The notes beneath the pieces are model-generated. The model worked only from the letters and a program-made list of their open reading frames with translations, made no database searches and was not told the DNA's origin. From Phytophthora hibernalis (taxonomy: Eukaryota; Oomycota; Peronosporomycetes; Peronosporales; Peronosporaceae): DNA of 64,000 nucleotides. The stretch's first letter is position 1; each line of letters begins with the position of its first letter. Shown one piece after another: positions 42,039 through 53,699 of the stretch. The stretch covers positions 186,001-250,000 of the forward strand of contig JAAKBF010000252.1 in the NCBI GenBank assembly GCA_012656075.1, written 5' to 3'. Position numbers and translations under genes: made by a program.

Positions 42039-44577
42039 TCAAGGTATACAGCCCAGCCATGCCTCGTACGTGGGATTGCACGCTGGTCCGATATGTCGCT
42101 CAATTTGCAGGCGTCGCCAATTGATAGTATTGGGATCGACACACGAAATTGGCAAGTACCGGTCGTTGTAGCATATTTCAGAGCTTGATTCCGGCGTCAG
42201 TTTACACTCGCGAAAAAGTATTCCTCCACACTGCAGCATACTTCGTTCTAAAGCTTCATCAGGCTCGGAGCCCGGTGGTACCAGAAAAGCTGGATCGCTG
42301 TCATTGTGGGGCTGAGTTTGATCACCACGAGGTGGTGGTCTCGGTGGATCCACACATATTGTCGAGTTGAACGTCTCGAAAATCTCAAGCGTTCCTGAAG
42401 TAGCAGAAAGCGCAACTGGTAAGCAAGTTTTGCGGACCATCTTGTCTTGGGCCGTGCATTCCACGTGCTGCTAGTTAAATCACAAGTCTGCAAAACCCGT
42501 CACAGCATAGAGGACAAGCGTCAATCACCAAGGCTTTAAGAGTTTGCCGAGCCCGAGAGAGATCTGGAAACGTTGTCAACTTTGACATCATCAGCGCAAG
42601 GATGATTTCCAATCGATCCAACTGCGCGAAATCTGCAGGCAATACATCGAGTGCCTCCAGTCTTGCCATCGTGATTGACCTGAGGTTGGTAAGACCAGCA
42701 ACATCAGGAAGTTTGGTCAAGGTTGAGTGATCTCCCAGATGCAAAAACGTTAGTTTTTCCATCATGGTGAAAAGGCCTTGAGGTAATGAAGCAAGACTCA
42801 AAGTTCGTGACTTGCCCTCGATGTGCAAGAATTCCAGATCTGTAAATTCGGCAGCCCATGGTGGCAGTGTGGTCATGTGCGTGAATACCAGTGAACTACA
42901 GTAGAGAATCAAAACGTAAACGTTAGATTGAGATCAATTTGTAGTCGATACGATACGACATTCACGTACATGTGCATGAGACGGTTGCATCGGCGAAGTG
43001 TCTCGGGTAGCTGAGGTAGCTGCCGATTGATTATCTGTAGGACCTCCAGATCGCGCAAGTTTGCCTGAAGCTGCGAGACTAAACACAGAATCGGTAACAT
43101 TTGGTGGATCCTTCCACAACGAGAATCTTGTCGGGGTGGGATCCACATCAATGAGTACGCGGCACGGGCAATTCCAGTTTGGATTGCTGGTCTCAGGGTT
43201 GGCCGACTCATATCGGCTGGAAAGCCACCAGCGGTGAGCGTGCATTGTGCAGGTGGGGAATGGTTTACAAGCCTCATACGAGTGATGTACACTCCCCGCC
43301 ACGAAAACGATAGTACCTAAGGCGATTGCTACAAGTAGCAAAGCGAGAGGGTGTTTCCGTGGATAAATACTCCTCAGATTTGTTTCCACGTCACACACTA
43401 ACATCGGCAAAGCTTGAACACGCAGCAGCTTAACCAGACGTCGATAACTTATCAACAGTGTGAGGTTATTGCCAAGTCGAGCGAGGCAGACACTAACCGA
43501 CTGAAAGCGAAGACCTTCCAGGCTTTTCAAAACTTGTGCTGTTTGCTCTGGATTTGCATGTACGCGCGCAGCATTCTGGAATGACCAGCGAGAAAAGAGA
43601 TCGACCGCAAGGCGTTGGCTCTCACGATCAAACTCAAAAGTTGTGAGACAGTAAATGAGAACCAATACCGGGAAGCCGACTGCTACAAGCAGGTCTGAAC
43701 TACACGTGGACACAGTTACTTTGTTACGACAAAGTATTCAGCTACAGCAATATAGGCATTGATACTTACATCGCGTCAACGATAGCTTCAACAATTCGAG
43801 ACGGAGGCGAAGGTGAGTGCATGAGCACAACGACTGCGAACGCGTTCCACACCACTATCCAGGTGCAGACTACGACGAGAGGCAATGGGTAACCTCTGAT
43901 ACAACATGAATATCTGAAGTATCAAATCACCAACTTTCACCCAGACATGCTTCACACAACCAAAGTTAGTTGCTTCAAAGGGGGCGCACCCAGTACAAAC
44001 ACACTCACCGCAAATTTCCGAGCATCGCTGTGCTTGCACCGCAGGTCCAAACAAAAATTGTAAACTACGATAGCAATCTGCGATACAGGAAATCTGGTCT
44101 TCTTCGGAAGTTGTGTGCATCTTCTTTTCCGGATAGCGATGGGAGCGGGTAGATTGAAGCTACAGAGCTCGTAGACCGTGTTACACTTCCTCTCCGTGAT
44201 TGAACTTGTTTTAGTTGGTCTTGACCTTGTAAGACAGACGACGATGGTCCGCACTGTGTCGCAGCTGCAATCCTTTCCTTTTCCGAAGTAAGTAGTATGG
44301 CGCCGATGTAGAGATATCCTACGGCCACAATCGACAGTACAGTGAGACTTAGTGCTCGAAGTGTTGGTGTTGGCTCCACCAGCATCCAAAACGAGCCGTT
44401 GTCTAGTTGTTTGGTCCGCATGACGTAATTGATCGCCTCGTTGGGAGCTACCGTCAACAGTAGCAGCCAACACGTCCAGCTCAGGCATACCACAAGAACC
44501 AGCAGCAAAATCGAGAAAAGGCTCGAGAATTGTGCCATTCTGTTCGAACTTGCTTGACCTTGCTGATTCTTCGCCAT
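42039..44577 (-). CDS. oomycete multi-pass membrane LRR protein, several frameshifts
   Basis: Exons (minus) 44577-44009, 43949-43770, 43699-42970 and 42895-42039. N-terminal transmembrane segments are SSLFSILLLVLVVCLSWTCWLLLL and LTVLSIVAVGYLYIGAILL. More follow (YPLPLVVVCTWIVVWNAFAVVVLM, LLVAVGFPVLVLIYCLTTFEFDRE, PLALLLVAIALGTIVFVAG). Then comes an outside part with leucine-rich repeats: LEVLQIINRQLPQLPETLRRC, FTDLEFLHIEGKSRTL, GLTNLRSITMARLEALDVLP. It ends in a cysteine-rich block (CCDGF, CDLTSS, NSTICVDPP, CYNDRYLPISC, ACNPTYEAWLGC) that recurs throughout a large Phytophthora family. Role unknown, possibly surface sensing. Frame breaks at 42492-42495, near 42467, at 43060-43062, near 43880 and in exon 1, mostly homopolymer runs. 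Confidence 0.7.
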
Positions 44578-44964
44578 GTTCGTCGGTGTGAAGGTTCGCA
44601 GGTCTCATTATCAATGTGCAGAGCAGTATCAAACACACTGCGCACGCTGGTGGTCCTCCTCGAGTTGGTGCTTGCGGGTCGAATTCGTCGTTCTACTTGG
44701 TGGCGAATCCAGTTTCTTGGAGGCGGCGGCGGCACTACACGTACCATGACCCCACTTCAGAAGCAATCCTTGGCTGTATGGGCGTACAATTCACGGGACA
44801 CGGGATATTATAGTGTCGGCTAAGAAAAGAGAACGGCAACACCTTTCATTATTTGGCGCACTCCGTGCTGTTATAGATGAAGTTGGAGAACGAGTTGACG
44901 TCATGCAAATAGGAATGGCGCTCGATATATACGGGGACTTACAACAGTGTTCCGTTGCGGCCGG
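44578..44964. other. short intergenic region
   Basis: Upstream of the LRR gene and downstream of the Glu-rich gene. Small frames on both strands, none convincing; the true start of the LRR gene might lie here. Confidence 0.4.
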
Positions 44965-46146
44965 CTATTCCATCGGCTCCAGTATGGCGGTCGTCGAAAC
45001 GGGGCTGGACCGCGCATCTTGTTGTGCGACCGAGCGTTGGCCCTTGACCTTGTCCTTGAACGCGGAGCGGTTCTTGTCCTTGGTTACAGGTGATGCGATG
45101 TGGGACTTGACGGGCGTTCGGTGGGTCTTGCTGCTCGAAGCTGCGTTAGTAGCCGCACCGCCATTCGTGTTCACCCCAGCGTTTTCCTTACCGGCCGTGC
45201 TGTGCGAAGGCACCTTCTTCGCACTAGGTTTCATCTTCGCAGGAGACGCAGTACGCGCTCCACGCTCATAACCCTTGGGTGCGAAGCTTGACTCAACCGT
45301 CAGCGGCGGCAGCGGGCCCGAGTACGGTGTATAGTTAAAGTGAGCGCGCAACGGCTTGTCCATCGCCGGCGTCTTGGGAGCTGGCATAGACGCACGCTGA
45401 GCTTTGGCCGGTGTGTACTTGTTAGTTTGAGGCTTGCGGGGCGTCGTCACCTTCGCACGGACGTGAGCAGCAGCAGTAGCGGTAGCAACAGTGCGGCGCG
45501 CAGACGACGCTGTCGGTCTGGCAAAGGAGAACTCCCTCGCCTTGGTAACTTTCCTAGCAGGTTTCGTCTCCGCCCTCATGGCCGGCGACTTCATCAACGC
45601 CGACGCACGCGCCTTCTTGTTCTTTTCATGCTCCGAGATCGAAGGAGAGGCCAAGTTGCGCGCGTGCAGAGCGTCAAACTTCCTCTTGGTCGCAGACGTC
45701 GCTTGGGTCGGCGTCTTCTGGACGGCAGACGTCTCCTGCTCCTGTAGCGTCTCCTTCATCTGCTCTTCTTCTCCCTGCTCTACTTCTGCAGTCTCCGTGA
45801 TGCTCTTCTCCTGCTCCTGTAGCGTCTCCTTCTCCTCTTCCTGTTCTTCTTCTTCTGCAGTCTCCGTGATGCTCTTCTCCTTCTCCTGGAGCGCCTTCTC
45901 TTCTTCCTGCTCTTCCTCGACGCTCTTGTCCTGTTCCTGCTCTGTATCTTGTTCTTCTTCAGGCGTCCCGACGCTCTCCTCGTTCTCCAGCGGAGTCTCC
46001 TCTTCGTTCTCTTCTTCTTGCTGTTCCTCCAGCCCGTTCTTCTCGTCCTGCTCCTCGTCCTGCATCTGTGTGTCCTGCGTGCCTACGTCCTGCTCCTCCT
46101 GCATCTCCGCGTCCTGCGTCTGGGGCTTCTCCGGCGTGGACGCCAT
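44965..46146 (-). CDS. Glu-rich protein with basic C-terminal half, unrecognised
   Basis: 393 residues from MASTPEKPQTQDAEM. I chose this start because an initiator lies 21 bp upstream, although the frame extends to 46284. Residues 1-165 are almost only Glu, Gln, Ser and Thr with near repeats (ETLQEQEKSITETAE), probably a long charged helix. The rest is basic and Ser/Pro/Ala-rich: TKAREFSFARPTASSARR, HVRAKVTTPRKPQTNKYTPAKAQR, PLRAHFNYTPYSGPLPPL, AFKDKVKGQRS. The K-x-x-E-F-x-F-A and K-D-K-V-K pieces faintly recall TPX2-type microtubule proteins, but I would not assign it. Low-complexity composition makes homology by eye unsafe. Confidence 0.65.
   Translation of the reverse strand: MASTPEKPQTQDAEMQEEQDVGTQDTQMQDEEQDEKNGLEEQQEEENEEETPLENEESVGTPEEEQDTEQEQDKSVEEEQEEEKALQEKEKSITETAEEEEQEEEKETLQEQEKSITETAEVEQGEEEQMKETLQEQETSAVQKTPTQATSATKRKFDALHARNLASPSISEHEKNKKARASALMKSPAMRAETKPARKVTKAREFSFARPTASSARRTVATATAAAHVRAKVTTPRKPQTNKYTPAKAQRASMPAPKTPAMDKPLRAHFNYTPYSGPLPPLTVESSFAPKGYERGARTASPAKMKPSAKKVPSHSTAGKENAGVNTNGGAATNAASSSKTHRTPVKSHIASPVTKDKNRSAFKDKVKGQRSVAQQDARSSPVSTTAILEPME
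45735..45905 (-). repeat. about 70-bp tandem repeats inside the Glu-rich gene
   Basis: Two to three copies of a unit containing CTGCAGTCTCCGTGATGCTC (plus strand) encode variations of ETLQEQEKSITETAEVEQGEEEQMK. In frame, so repeat number can change without breaking the protein. Confidence 0.65.
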
Positions 46147-46167
46147 GGCTTCTTTGGTCTTTCGGGT

Positions 46168-46181
46168 GAATTGGGAAATGA
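46168..46181 (-). promoter_or_regulatory. oomycete initiator of the Glu-rich gene
   Basis: On the minus strand TCATTTCCCAATTC matches TCATTYYNCAWTTT at 13 of 14 positions, 21 bp before the ATG at 46146. Confidence 0.65.
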
Positions 46182-46353
46182 AAGGTGAGCGCCAAATGGC
46201 GCGTTCAAAATTCAAAACACGGGCTTTGGCGCAACATAACAGTCTGCTGCAGCTTGTAATGTTGCGCCACCATAACTCACGCAACGTAAATGATAGATGA
46301 GTGGTTTATGTCAACATCTTGAAGATGCAGTGACATGGCTACATTGATGCTGG

Positions 46354-49300
46354 TCAGCGCAAAATGGCTGCTAGTTTGTCTTGCTGCGTGGAGCTCAGTT
46401 TCGAGGCTGCCGATGCGAGTACACTGGGTCCTAATGTCCTATGGAGTTGACGGAGTAATTTTGTGTTTGCTTCTTTCACGCCGCTTTTACCTTCTTTCAG
46501 CAGGTCGAAAGCCAACGGAAGGACTTGACGAGTGAGCACGTAGTTGTTCTTGTCGTCAAAGCTGTTGGCCGCCAACTGCGCCAATGTATCAAGCATCACT
46601 GGTAGCACACGAGAGTTGGTGTTGCGAGCTTGAATTGCAAAGTGTTGGCACAGTGAACGGTTGTCAGCATGCGTGCAAAGCTGTTGCACGACGGACTGGG
46701 CCAGTGACGCTGTTCGAGCATTGGCGAGGTTCTTGGCGATCGCAGGCACGAAATTCGACAGCACCTGCTCCATCCCGGTGCCTAGAGCTGGGACGATTTT
46801 TCCATGCACTCGAGAGCTAGGACGTTTACCTTGGCGTTGCCATCGTCCAACCGCTTAATGAGCTGGTCGAACAAGTTCAGCATGTGGTTGCTTCCCACGA
46901 GAGCTGAGGCACTGCCACAGATGAAATCGGACGTTTCAGTAAGCGCGTCGAAGCGATCTTTCCAATTGCTGCTATCGAGCTTTGTTTCCAGGCGAGAGAC
47001 CTCATCCGCGTTGATGTTTGATCGAGTTCCGTTGCTCGTAGTTGGAGGTGACGCTCGTCTTGAGAGTTGCTTTGCTGTTTTCTTTGGTCTTGCAGACGCT
47101 GGGGTTGCCTCGCGTTGCTTAGCTGCAGGAGATGATGACAGCTCGGCGACAACTTCAGACACACTGGTAGGTGCGTGGAAAATTTGCATTGGCGAGACAT
47201 ATCCACTCTTCCCACGAAGCAGACTGTCGACTTTTACCTGTGCCGCACGAGGTAGAAACCTCTTGATTCGATCGCCTGACATGCGCTGCTCGTAGTGCAA
47301 GTACAATACGGACTGTTTTGCAACGTCACGCACCTCGTTGTTGGAGTCCTCGAGGCAGCGACCGACTAATTGCAGGATTGAAGAAAGCTCCTTACATGCT
47401 GGGATATTCTCTGCTTGGCAAACGATGAGTGCGTGGACACCGCGTGCTACCTCACGACGAATCGGTACGGCCTTAGTGTTCAGGTGGTCCCCCAGCGCAG
47501 ATACTACGCGCGAAGTTGAACACTTGAGTACTACAGAGTGTAGTGATGCTGCTGCAGACTCGCACACAAACGTGCTGGAATCGGCGCAGCGTTTAAGCAA
47601 GACAGGAATGATATTTTCCACTTCTGAGTCCATAGCTCGACTGAAAACCGAACACATCGACTCAAGTGCCAGTAGTGCATTCTTGGAAACAGAGGAACGC
47701 AGATTTGGTATTTGATTCAGGATCTCAGTGACAATTGCGTGCACCTTGCCCAAATCAACCATACTCGCGTGGTGAATAGCTAGCCGACGAACCGTATTCA
47801 ACGCATCGAAGTTTGCCTCCCAGTCATCACTTCGGAGCTGCTTGAGTGCCTTGCTCAGATCTTGCTTTGGATTCTTGAGTGGGGTGACCTCATGTGGCTC
47901 CAAATACCGTGGGTCATGTTTGCCCGAAGGACGGGCCTTAGTGTCGACTTCATCCATCCCAGTTGTACCCTTGGACTTGATAGGCTTCGTCCACGGCTTC
48001 TGCACGTCTCTTTCACGGGCTCTTGTCTGTTCTGGTGATTTTGGAGTAGTGGGGCTTGCAATGCCAGCTTGGGCCTCTTGCTTTGCCTTAGCTTCTAGGC
48101 GCTTCCGAGTAGCCAAAGAGATGATACCCTCTCCGTTGTTCTTCCTTGCCGGTCGAGTTTCATTGTTGTCGATGTCACCTATGGCGTCTTCCTCCAAGAC
48201 ATTTAAGTAGATTTGATTGGCATCCTCTGCTGTCGCCATTGGACGAAGTGGTCGTTCATCAGGCGATGACTGCGATGGAGTCAAAGCTCCGGTCTCTGCT
48301 TCGAGTTCATTTTCCCGTTCGATGAACTTGGACTTCAGTGGACGGTCTTCGTAATTCCGTGCTTCACTTTGCAGGCTCTGCATATGTTGCGGGCTATGTT
48401 GAGTTGTCTGGGAAGAAGATGTAAATGCCTCTGAAGTCGGTATGACAACCTCAACTCTACTCGTGTGGACTCGTTTGTCTCTAGGGGATAGATATGATTT
48501 TGCATCGTTGTATTGGAGCTGAATGTCAGCATCATCTGCAGGATTGTAAGCGTGTTGCTCGGGTGAACTCTTCGATCGTGGCATCTTTTGGTTGGGGTCA
48601 ATCACTTTTTCATGGCCTCGCGTAGTACTTCCAGCATTGAAGATTTCTTGGCTATTTGGGCGCCTTACGCGCTTGGTTCGGGGTTGTCGAAGCTCGTCCA
48701 TTTTCTTTTTCAAGGCTGCAAGCTTATCGTTAATATCTTCCGTTGCAGTTCCCTCACCGCTGATTGTGGTTTGGCAACTTGCACCACTTTCCACCGTAGA
48801 CTTTTCTTGATTGAAGTAGGAACGATCACTAAGACTTTCTCCAATTGTCAACTTGCCCTTGGCTAGACTAACGGGCTCAGTCAAAAGATTGTCGTGGCGA
48901 CGATTCTCAAAAGACTTCGGCTCATCCTTTGCCACCATCATCCTCAGTTCGGAGATGCCATCCATAGATTGCTCTACACTCGAAGATGTTTTATACGATC
49001 TGTCTGTCTTGGTAGGTTTTAGTCGGAGCGTACCGTTCGATCGAAGCTCTGGAACGTGCTTTCGCCGCAATCTGGCCCGCAATGCTGCCCAGTCCACTCG
49101 TTCAGCAACATACTCGTCGTCGATAAAAGTTTCAAGTAGCTCGTAAATGTTGCAGCGGCACACCGTTGTCAATAGAGCTGCAGTTTCAAAAGCCAACTCA
49201 CGTACATGCGCATTGGTGTCTCCCAGAAGACGCCCTAATGTCTGCACCACATTTTCATTTGGCACATATTTTGCAGAGTGAAGACGCTCACGCTCGGCGA

Positions 49301-50825
49301 TAAGAAGTAGTACCATCCAAACTTTCAATGCTTCCTCCCGCACTTGCGATCGACGATGCCGAAGAGAATTCGCAGCTAATCCTTGTTCAATTCTACTGAC
49401 AGGAACGCATCCACTTTCAAAGACCTGACTCAGTAGAGCATACACGAACCCTTCCATCTCAGCGTCGTCTTCGGCAAAATTAGCTGATGTCTCTACCATT
49501 GGGGCTAACATTTGTGTCATGTAAAACGCGGCATCCTTTTGCCCTTTGTTGGATGCCTCATCGCCATTGTATTCGCCGGTATCGATGGAATCTCCATTCT
49601 GCGTAGTATCGTTATCATGTTGCCGGGGTGGAGCTAGCTTGCGGAACAATATCTGGGTGATTTGAAGTGCTCGTTTCACAAGATGAACGTCTACATCCTG
49701 CGTAAGACGGACCAAAATGCCAAAGAGATTCTCCAATTCGTCCATCTGCCTCACTCGTTCTTCCGCGGTAATTCCGCGAAGTACTCCTGCATCGACTTGC
49801 TTGCAGGATGCGTACAGCTTTTCCACTGCTCCAGCTCGTTTCTTCCAGTCTGCATTTGAATTGGTGATGTTGGTAGTTAGCGTCGTCACGATGTCTACAT
49901 GCAAGAAGCCGAATTGCAGCTGCTCTGCCATGTTCAGCGGGTGCACCTTCGAAGGAGAAAGTCGTGAAGAGGTAGATGAATTGTCACTTCCGAGATGCTC
50001 GCGAATATCGCTGGCTGACGATGCTGCTGAAGACGGTCTTGACGACTGAGGCGTTGCAGAGGATGTACAAGTCTGCAAGAAGTCTTCGATGGGTTCATGG
50101 TGCTCATGAAGTGTTTGCTTGTCCTCACTGCTCAAAAACTTCATCACATCCGTGGAGAATCGACTCCCCCAGTACGACTGAAGCTTGGCAATTGCTTCCT
50201 CTGCAGCTACGACCACTTTCTCGCTCGAGTCCTCCAGTGCCGGAATTATCGCTTGTACAAGGGCGACAATAAGTGCTTTGTCCCCACGGCCAATTCGAGT
50301 TGTCATCGTGCGCTTCTGGAATCGTTCATCTAGCAGTCGCATCAACACAATGAGTGAAGCTTCACGCACCGATCCGTGACCACTCCCTAAACCGATGTTG
50401 ACGAGGAGATCGGCGACTGCTTGTAGGTCATTCGTGACGATTGTGTACGTTCGAAAGACCTGGAACATCTCTTCGTGCAATGTCTCCAATTCGTCGTCAC
50501 TATCATCATCCTGCTCGCGGTTTTCACTTTTCTTCGGTAGGTTCGGGATCAAATGGGGTAAAATGGATGACAGGATTTGGTCCACGTTGTCTCCAAGCGA
50601 GAGCATCACGTCCGTTAGCAATCGCAACGCCTCAATAGCGACGTGAGGGTTTGCCTCGCCAACAATCCGTCGACGAACACACTGCAGAAATCGGCGGGTA
50701 TTGCGAACTGGGAAGTGAGAGGACTCCACTGCAGCTATCTTCCGAAGCTTCTGCAACGTATTCCATTGCACGTTGGTGTCGTCATCTTCCAGTTGGTGCA
50801 CGAGGGTATCCACACTGGTCTCCAT
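46354..50825 (-). CDS. crescerin/TOGARAM-like TOG-array protein, one frameshift near the end
   Basis: Intronless, 1347 codons open, then a break in the A-run at 46797-46801. One base restored gives LECMEKIVPALGTGMEQVLSNFVPAIAKNLAN and an end at LAAILR, 1490 residues. Four HEAT/TOG arrays can be placed. Residues 1-220 begin LVHQLEDDDTNVQWNTLQKLRKI. About 300-560 begin TNSNADWKKRAGAVEKLYASCKQV. A third starts SKALKQLRSDDWEANFDALNTVRRLAIHH. The fourth starts RLETKLDSSNWKDRFDALTETSDFI. Long Ser/Glu-rich linkers lie between. Two N-terminal and two C-terminal TOGs are the plan of crescerin/TOGARAM1, a tubulin-binding protein of cilia, fitting a zoospore flagellum. CLASP is the alternative. Confidence 0.8.
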
Positions 50826-51544
50826 CGGGTGTAAATAAATGCAAGCGAACGATAAAATACCTAAGCGGTCAACTGGTGTCAGGAAAGCTCTGCGAACTTC
50901 GACAAGGTCTGAAAAGGGGTTAGCATGGGTTTGTTGTTCAGCAAGTGGTTGTCGTCAATCCCATCGCCCGAGAACTTCAATATCCGTTTCGAAACAACAC
51001 TCCGCTGACTAGGAAGTCAAAAATAAAGCTGTAACGTATGTCAGCATCACCAGCGCCTTCACCGACTTCAACGGAGACCGAAGTCAAATCAATTCATATC
51101 TATTGAAAACACACAACGGTGCAAGCATATCAAGACGCCAGCCAAGCAACACGCCAGCTATTTCGGCTTCGTTACAACAAGTGAAAACGGGTAACCACTT
51201 ACTTTTACTCTCGGCTTTCCGATGTTCTTCCGTCTGCGTCTTGCATTTATGCTGCATGTGCCACAAGAACGAATGCGTGTGTCCATACAACTCGCACTAG
51301 GCTCCTCTTCTCTTCGAGAAACTTGTTGTCATAAAGACGCTTGCCAGTTGACTTGTAGCTTCATTGTACTCCACACGCCATTTCGTTCTTGCTTTCCTTT
51401 CCTCACACTGTACACTTAAACTAACCGACACTCACCGATGGTGAACACCGGCCGTTTACCACTTCGCCTAGGTCCATCTTCACATGGAGCGCGTCGATGA
51501 CGGGGCTTGTCATGTCGCGGCCCAACAGAGCCCAGAGACTTCTT
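50826..51544. other. intergenic region
   Basis: Lies between the start of the TOG gene and the end of the MAP kinase gene. Nothing recognised; open frames here are short. Confidence 0.45.
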
Positions 51545-53664
51545 TCATCTCCGGTTGTTGCGGTCCGCAAACAATTTGATTTCCTCAAAGATACGGGCTG
51601 CGCATATGGATGCAAATACAAAGATCAGCTCCATGCACTGCTAGACATCAAACTTCCAGAAGCACGAACCTTTCAAGGCCTCCTTGTTCAGGGGGACGTT
51701 CTCAAACTCCATGCCAAACGGATTAGTTTCTACAGTTTCCGACTGAGACCTCCGTACAGAATCTAGGAACGGGTGTGCCAACGCTTTGTCGACCTAGCAG
51801 ATACAGAAAATTTGGTTAGATACCGGTACTTAGATTGGATTTATTGCGGTATAGCAACATTTTTGCTTACCGAAATTCGGCACTCTGGGTTAAATGATAG
51901 CATGTGCTTAAGCAAGTCCAGCGAGTCAGCCGGGGCTCCAGGGTACATCTGAACAAGTTCACACAAGTCAGTTAATTTCCACTCAAGTCCACCTACAACA
52001 GGCCGTACATACCTCACGAAGATCGCGGGGTCCTTCTTCGGCAGTTTTCGCAGATACTGCTTGACCTCACCCAAGCTGCCAATGTCATCCTCGCCAGGCG
52101 TGCCGATCACGTTGAAAATCACGTTGAGCTGGTCTAATTTGTCCGAGTAAGTAGTGGGTCGGTCTGCGCTAAGCGGGAAGCACGAACGGCCAGGGAAAAG
52201 AGGCACGCGCTCCTGGTACCGCGGGCAGCTCTCGACTTGCATACTCAGCAGCTCTGCAAAAATGCACCCGATGCTCCACATGTCGACTGAAAAGTCGTAA
52301 TCTTGAAGGAGAATGAGCTCCGGCGCACGGTACCACCGCGTGACAACGTGCTTCGTCAATTGGCGACGCATCTTGGGGAATTCTCCAGAAGATGAGGGCG
52401 TTGAGGACGCGCTTCCGGGCGAGGGTGCCGACGTGGTTCCTCCGTCAGAGGTGGTAGGCGACTTGTTGTCCTTTGGTGAGTACAGGTGCTTGCTCAGCTC
52501 TTCCATCGACATATCGCTCTCCATGACGCGAGAGAGTCCAAAGTCGCAGATCTAGCATTACATAGCACACAAAATAAATATTAGTCACAGCTCAGCTAAA
52601 TCTTAGAGTCAATGTAGCAGACATACCATAAGTGTGCAATCTTCGTTCAACAAAATGTTGGCAGGTTTCATATCACGGTGAATCACGTTGGCCGAGTGGA
52701 CGTACTTCAGTCCACACAGGAGCTGGTATAGGAAGACCTGGATGTGGCGAATAGTCAGGTACTGCGGGCTCATGATGAGCTTGTGCAGGTCCGTGTCAAC
52801 AAAGTCGAACACCAAGTACAGGTCCGTAAACGTGTCGTAGTTATCAGGCGGGATCACATCGATCAAGTTGATGACTTGCGGGTGGCTATCAGCAATAAAC
52901 AACGGGTCAGTCACCACATCTACAACCCATACAACAGCCAACTTACTTCAGACGACGCAAGATGTAGATCTCGCGGTACAGTCGCTTGCAGTCGATCTCC
53001 TGGTCAAAGACGTTGATGATCTTCTTGATCGCCACCTTCTTCTGGCGCTCGGTATCGAACGCTTCGGCAACCTTCATAACAGATCACAGAAAAGTGAATA
53101 ACAGATCTCAGAACCTCTACTGCCTCGTCTACTGTTCTCGTGGCTGTACCTGTCCGTAGGATCCTTTGCCGAGCAGCCGCACGAGCGTGTAGCGGGTGCC
53201 GACCTCCCAGTTGGCAAAGTTACGGAGGTTCAACGGCGCCGCGCGGGGTACAGGCGACGGCGTAGCGGCGTGCGACGAGTGCGCGGCCGTCTGGTTGTCA
53301 TCTGCGGGCGTGGAGGCCGCTCCTGCCGCCGGCTGCGCCGAGTTGGACGGGAAACCGTCACTGGGAGTGGACGAGAAGCCGTCGGGCGTGTGGCTGAAGC
53401 CGTTCCGGTTCACGAAGGCCGGAGTGGGAGGCATCTGCGACACGGGCCCGTGCGGAGTGGGGGCACTAAACATGGCGCGCTGGTGGTTCATGAACTGCTC
53501 CGACGTGTGGATGGAGCCCTGCGGCGTCAGGACGGGCGGTGTGACGCCGTTCGAGATGCTGGCGCCTACGGCCGCCGCGGGGCGCGAGAGCTTACTGCCG
53601 CGCTTTAGACCCGGGGCGGCGTGGTGGCCGTCATCTTGCGCTTGCGGTTGCTGGCGTCGCTCAT
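51545..53664 (-). CDS. atypical MAP kinase (TxY replaced by TKH), one frameshift
   Basis: Exons (minus) 53664-53150, 53071-52947, 52885-52627, 52551-51871, 51793-51670 and 51597-51545. One base restored in the run at 53613-53616 gives 585 residues from MSDASNRKRKMTATTPP. Residues 1-155 are Pro/Ser/Ala-rich. Kinase marks: LLGKGSYGQV (about 163), VAIKK, a C-helix with YREIYIL, HPQVINLIDVIPP, VFDFVDTDLHKLI, VIHRDMKPANILLNEDCTL, ICDFGLSR. An insert of about 50 Ser/Pro/Thr-rich residues follows, then RRQLTKHVVTRWYRAPELIL. TKH stands where MAP kinases have T-x-Y. Then SVDMWSIGCIFAELL, FPGRSCFPL, NVIGTP, NPECRISVDKALAHPFLDSVR and KARIFEEIKLFADRNNRR, which secure the MAPK family. Confidence 0.9.
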
Positions 53665-53679
53665 GTCTGTGGGGGCGCG

Positions 53680-53693
53680 TTAATGCGGAATGG
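53680..53693 (-). promoter_or_regulatory. Inr-like element of the MAP kinase gene
   Basis: On the minus strand CCATTCCGCATTAA matches the oomycete initiator at 11 of 14 positions and lies 16 bp before the ATG at 53664. Confidence 0.5.
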
Positions 53694-53699
53694 GAGTGA

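Noticed and set aside
44813..46300. Plus-strand frames opposite the Glu-rich gene (Ser/Cys- or Leu-rich)
   Set aside because: They are the antisense reading of Glu/Lys codons; the minus-strand frame has a promoter motif and the natural composition.
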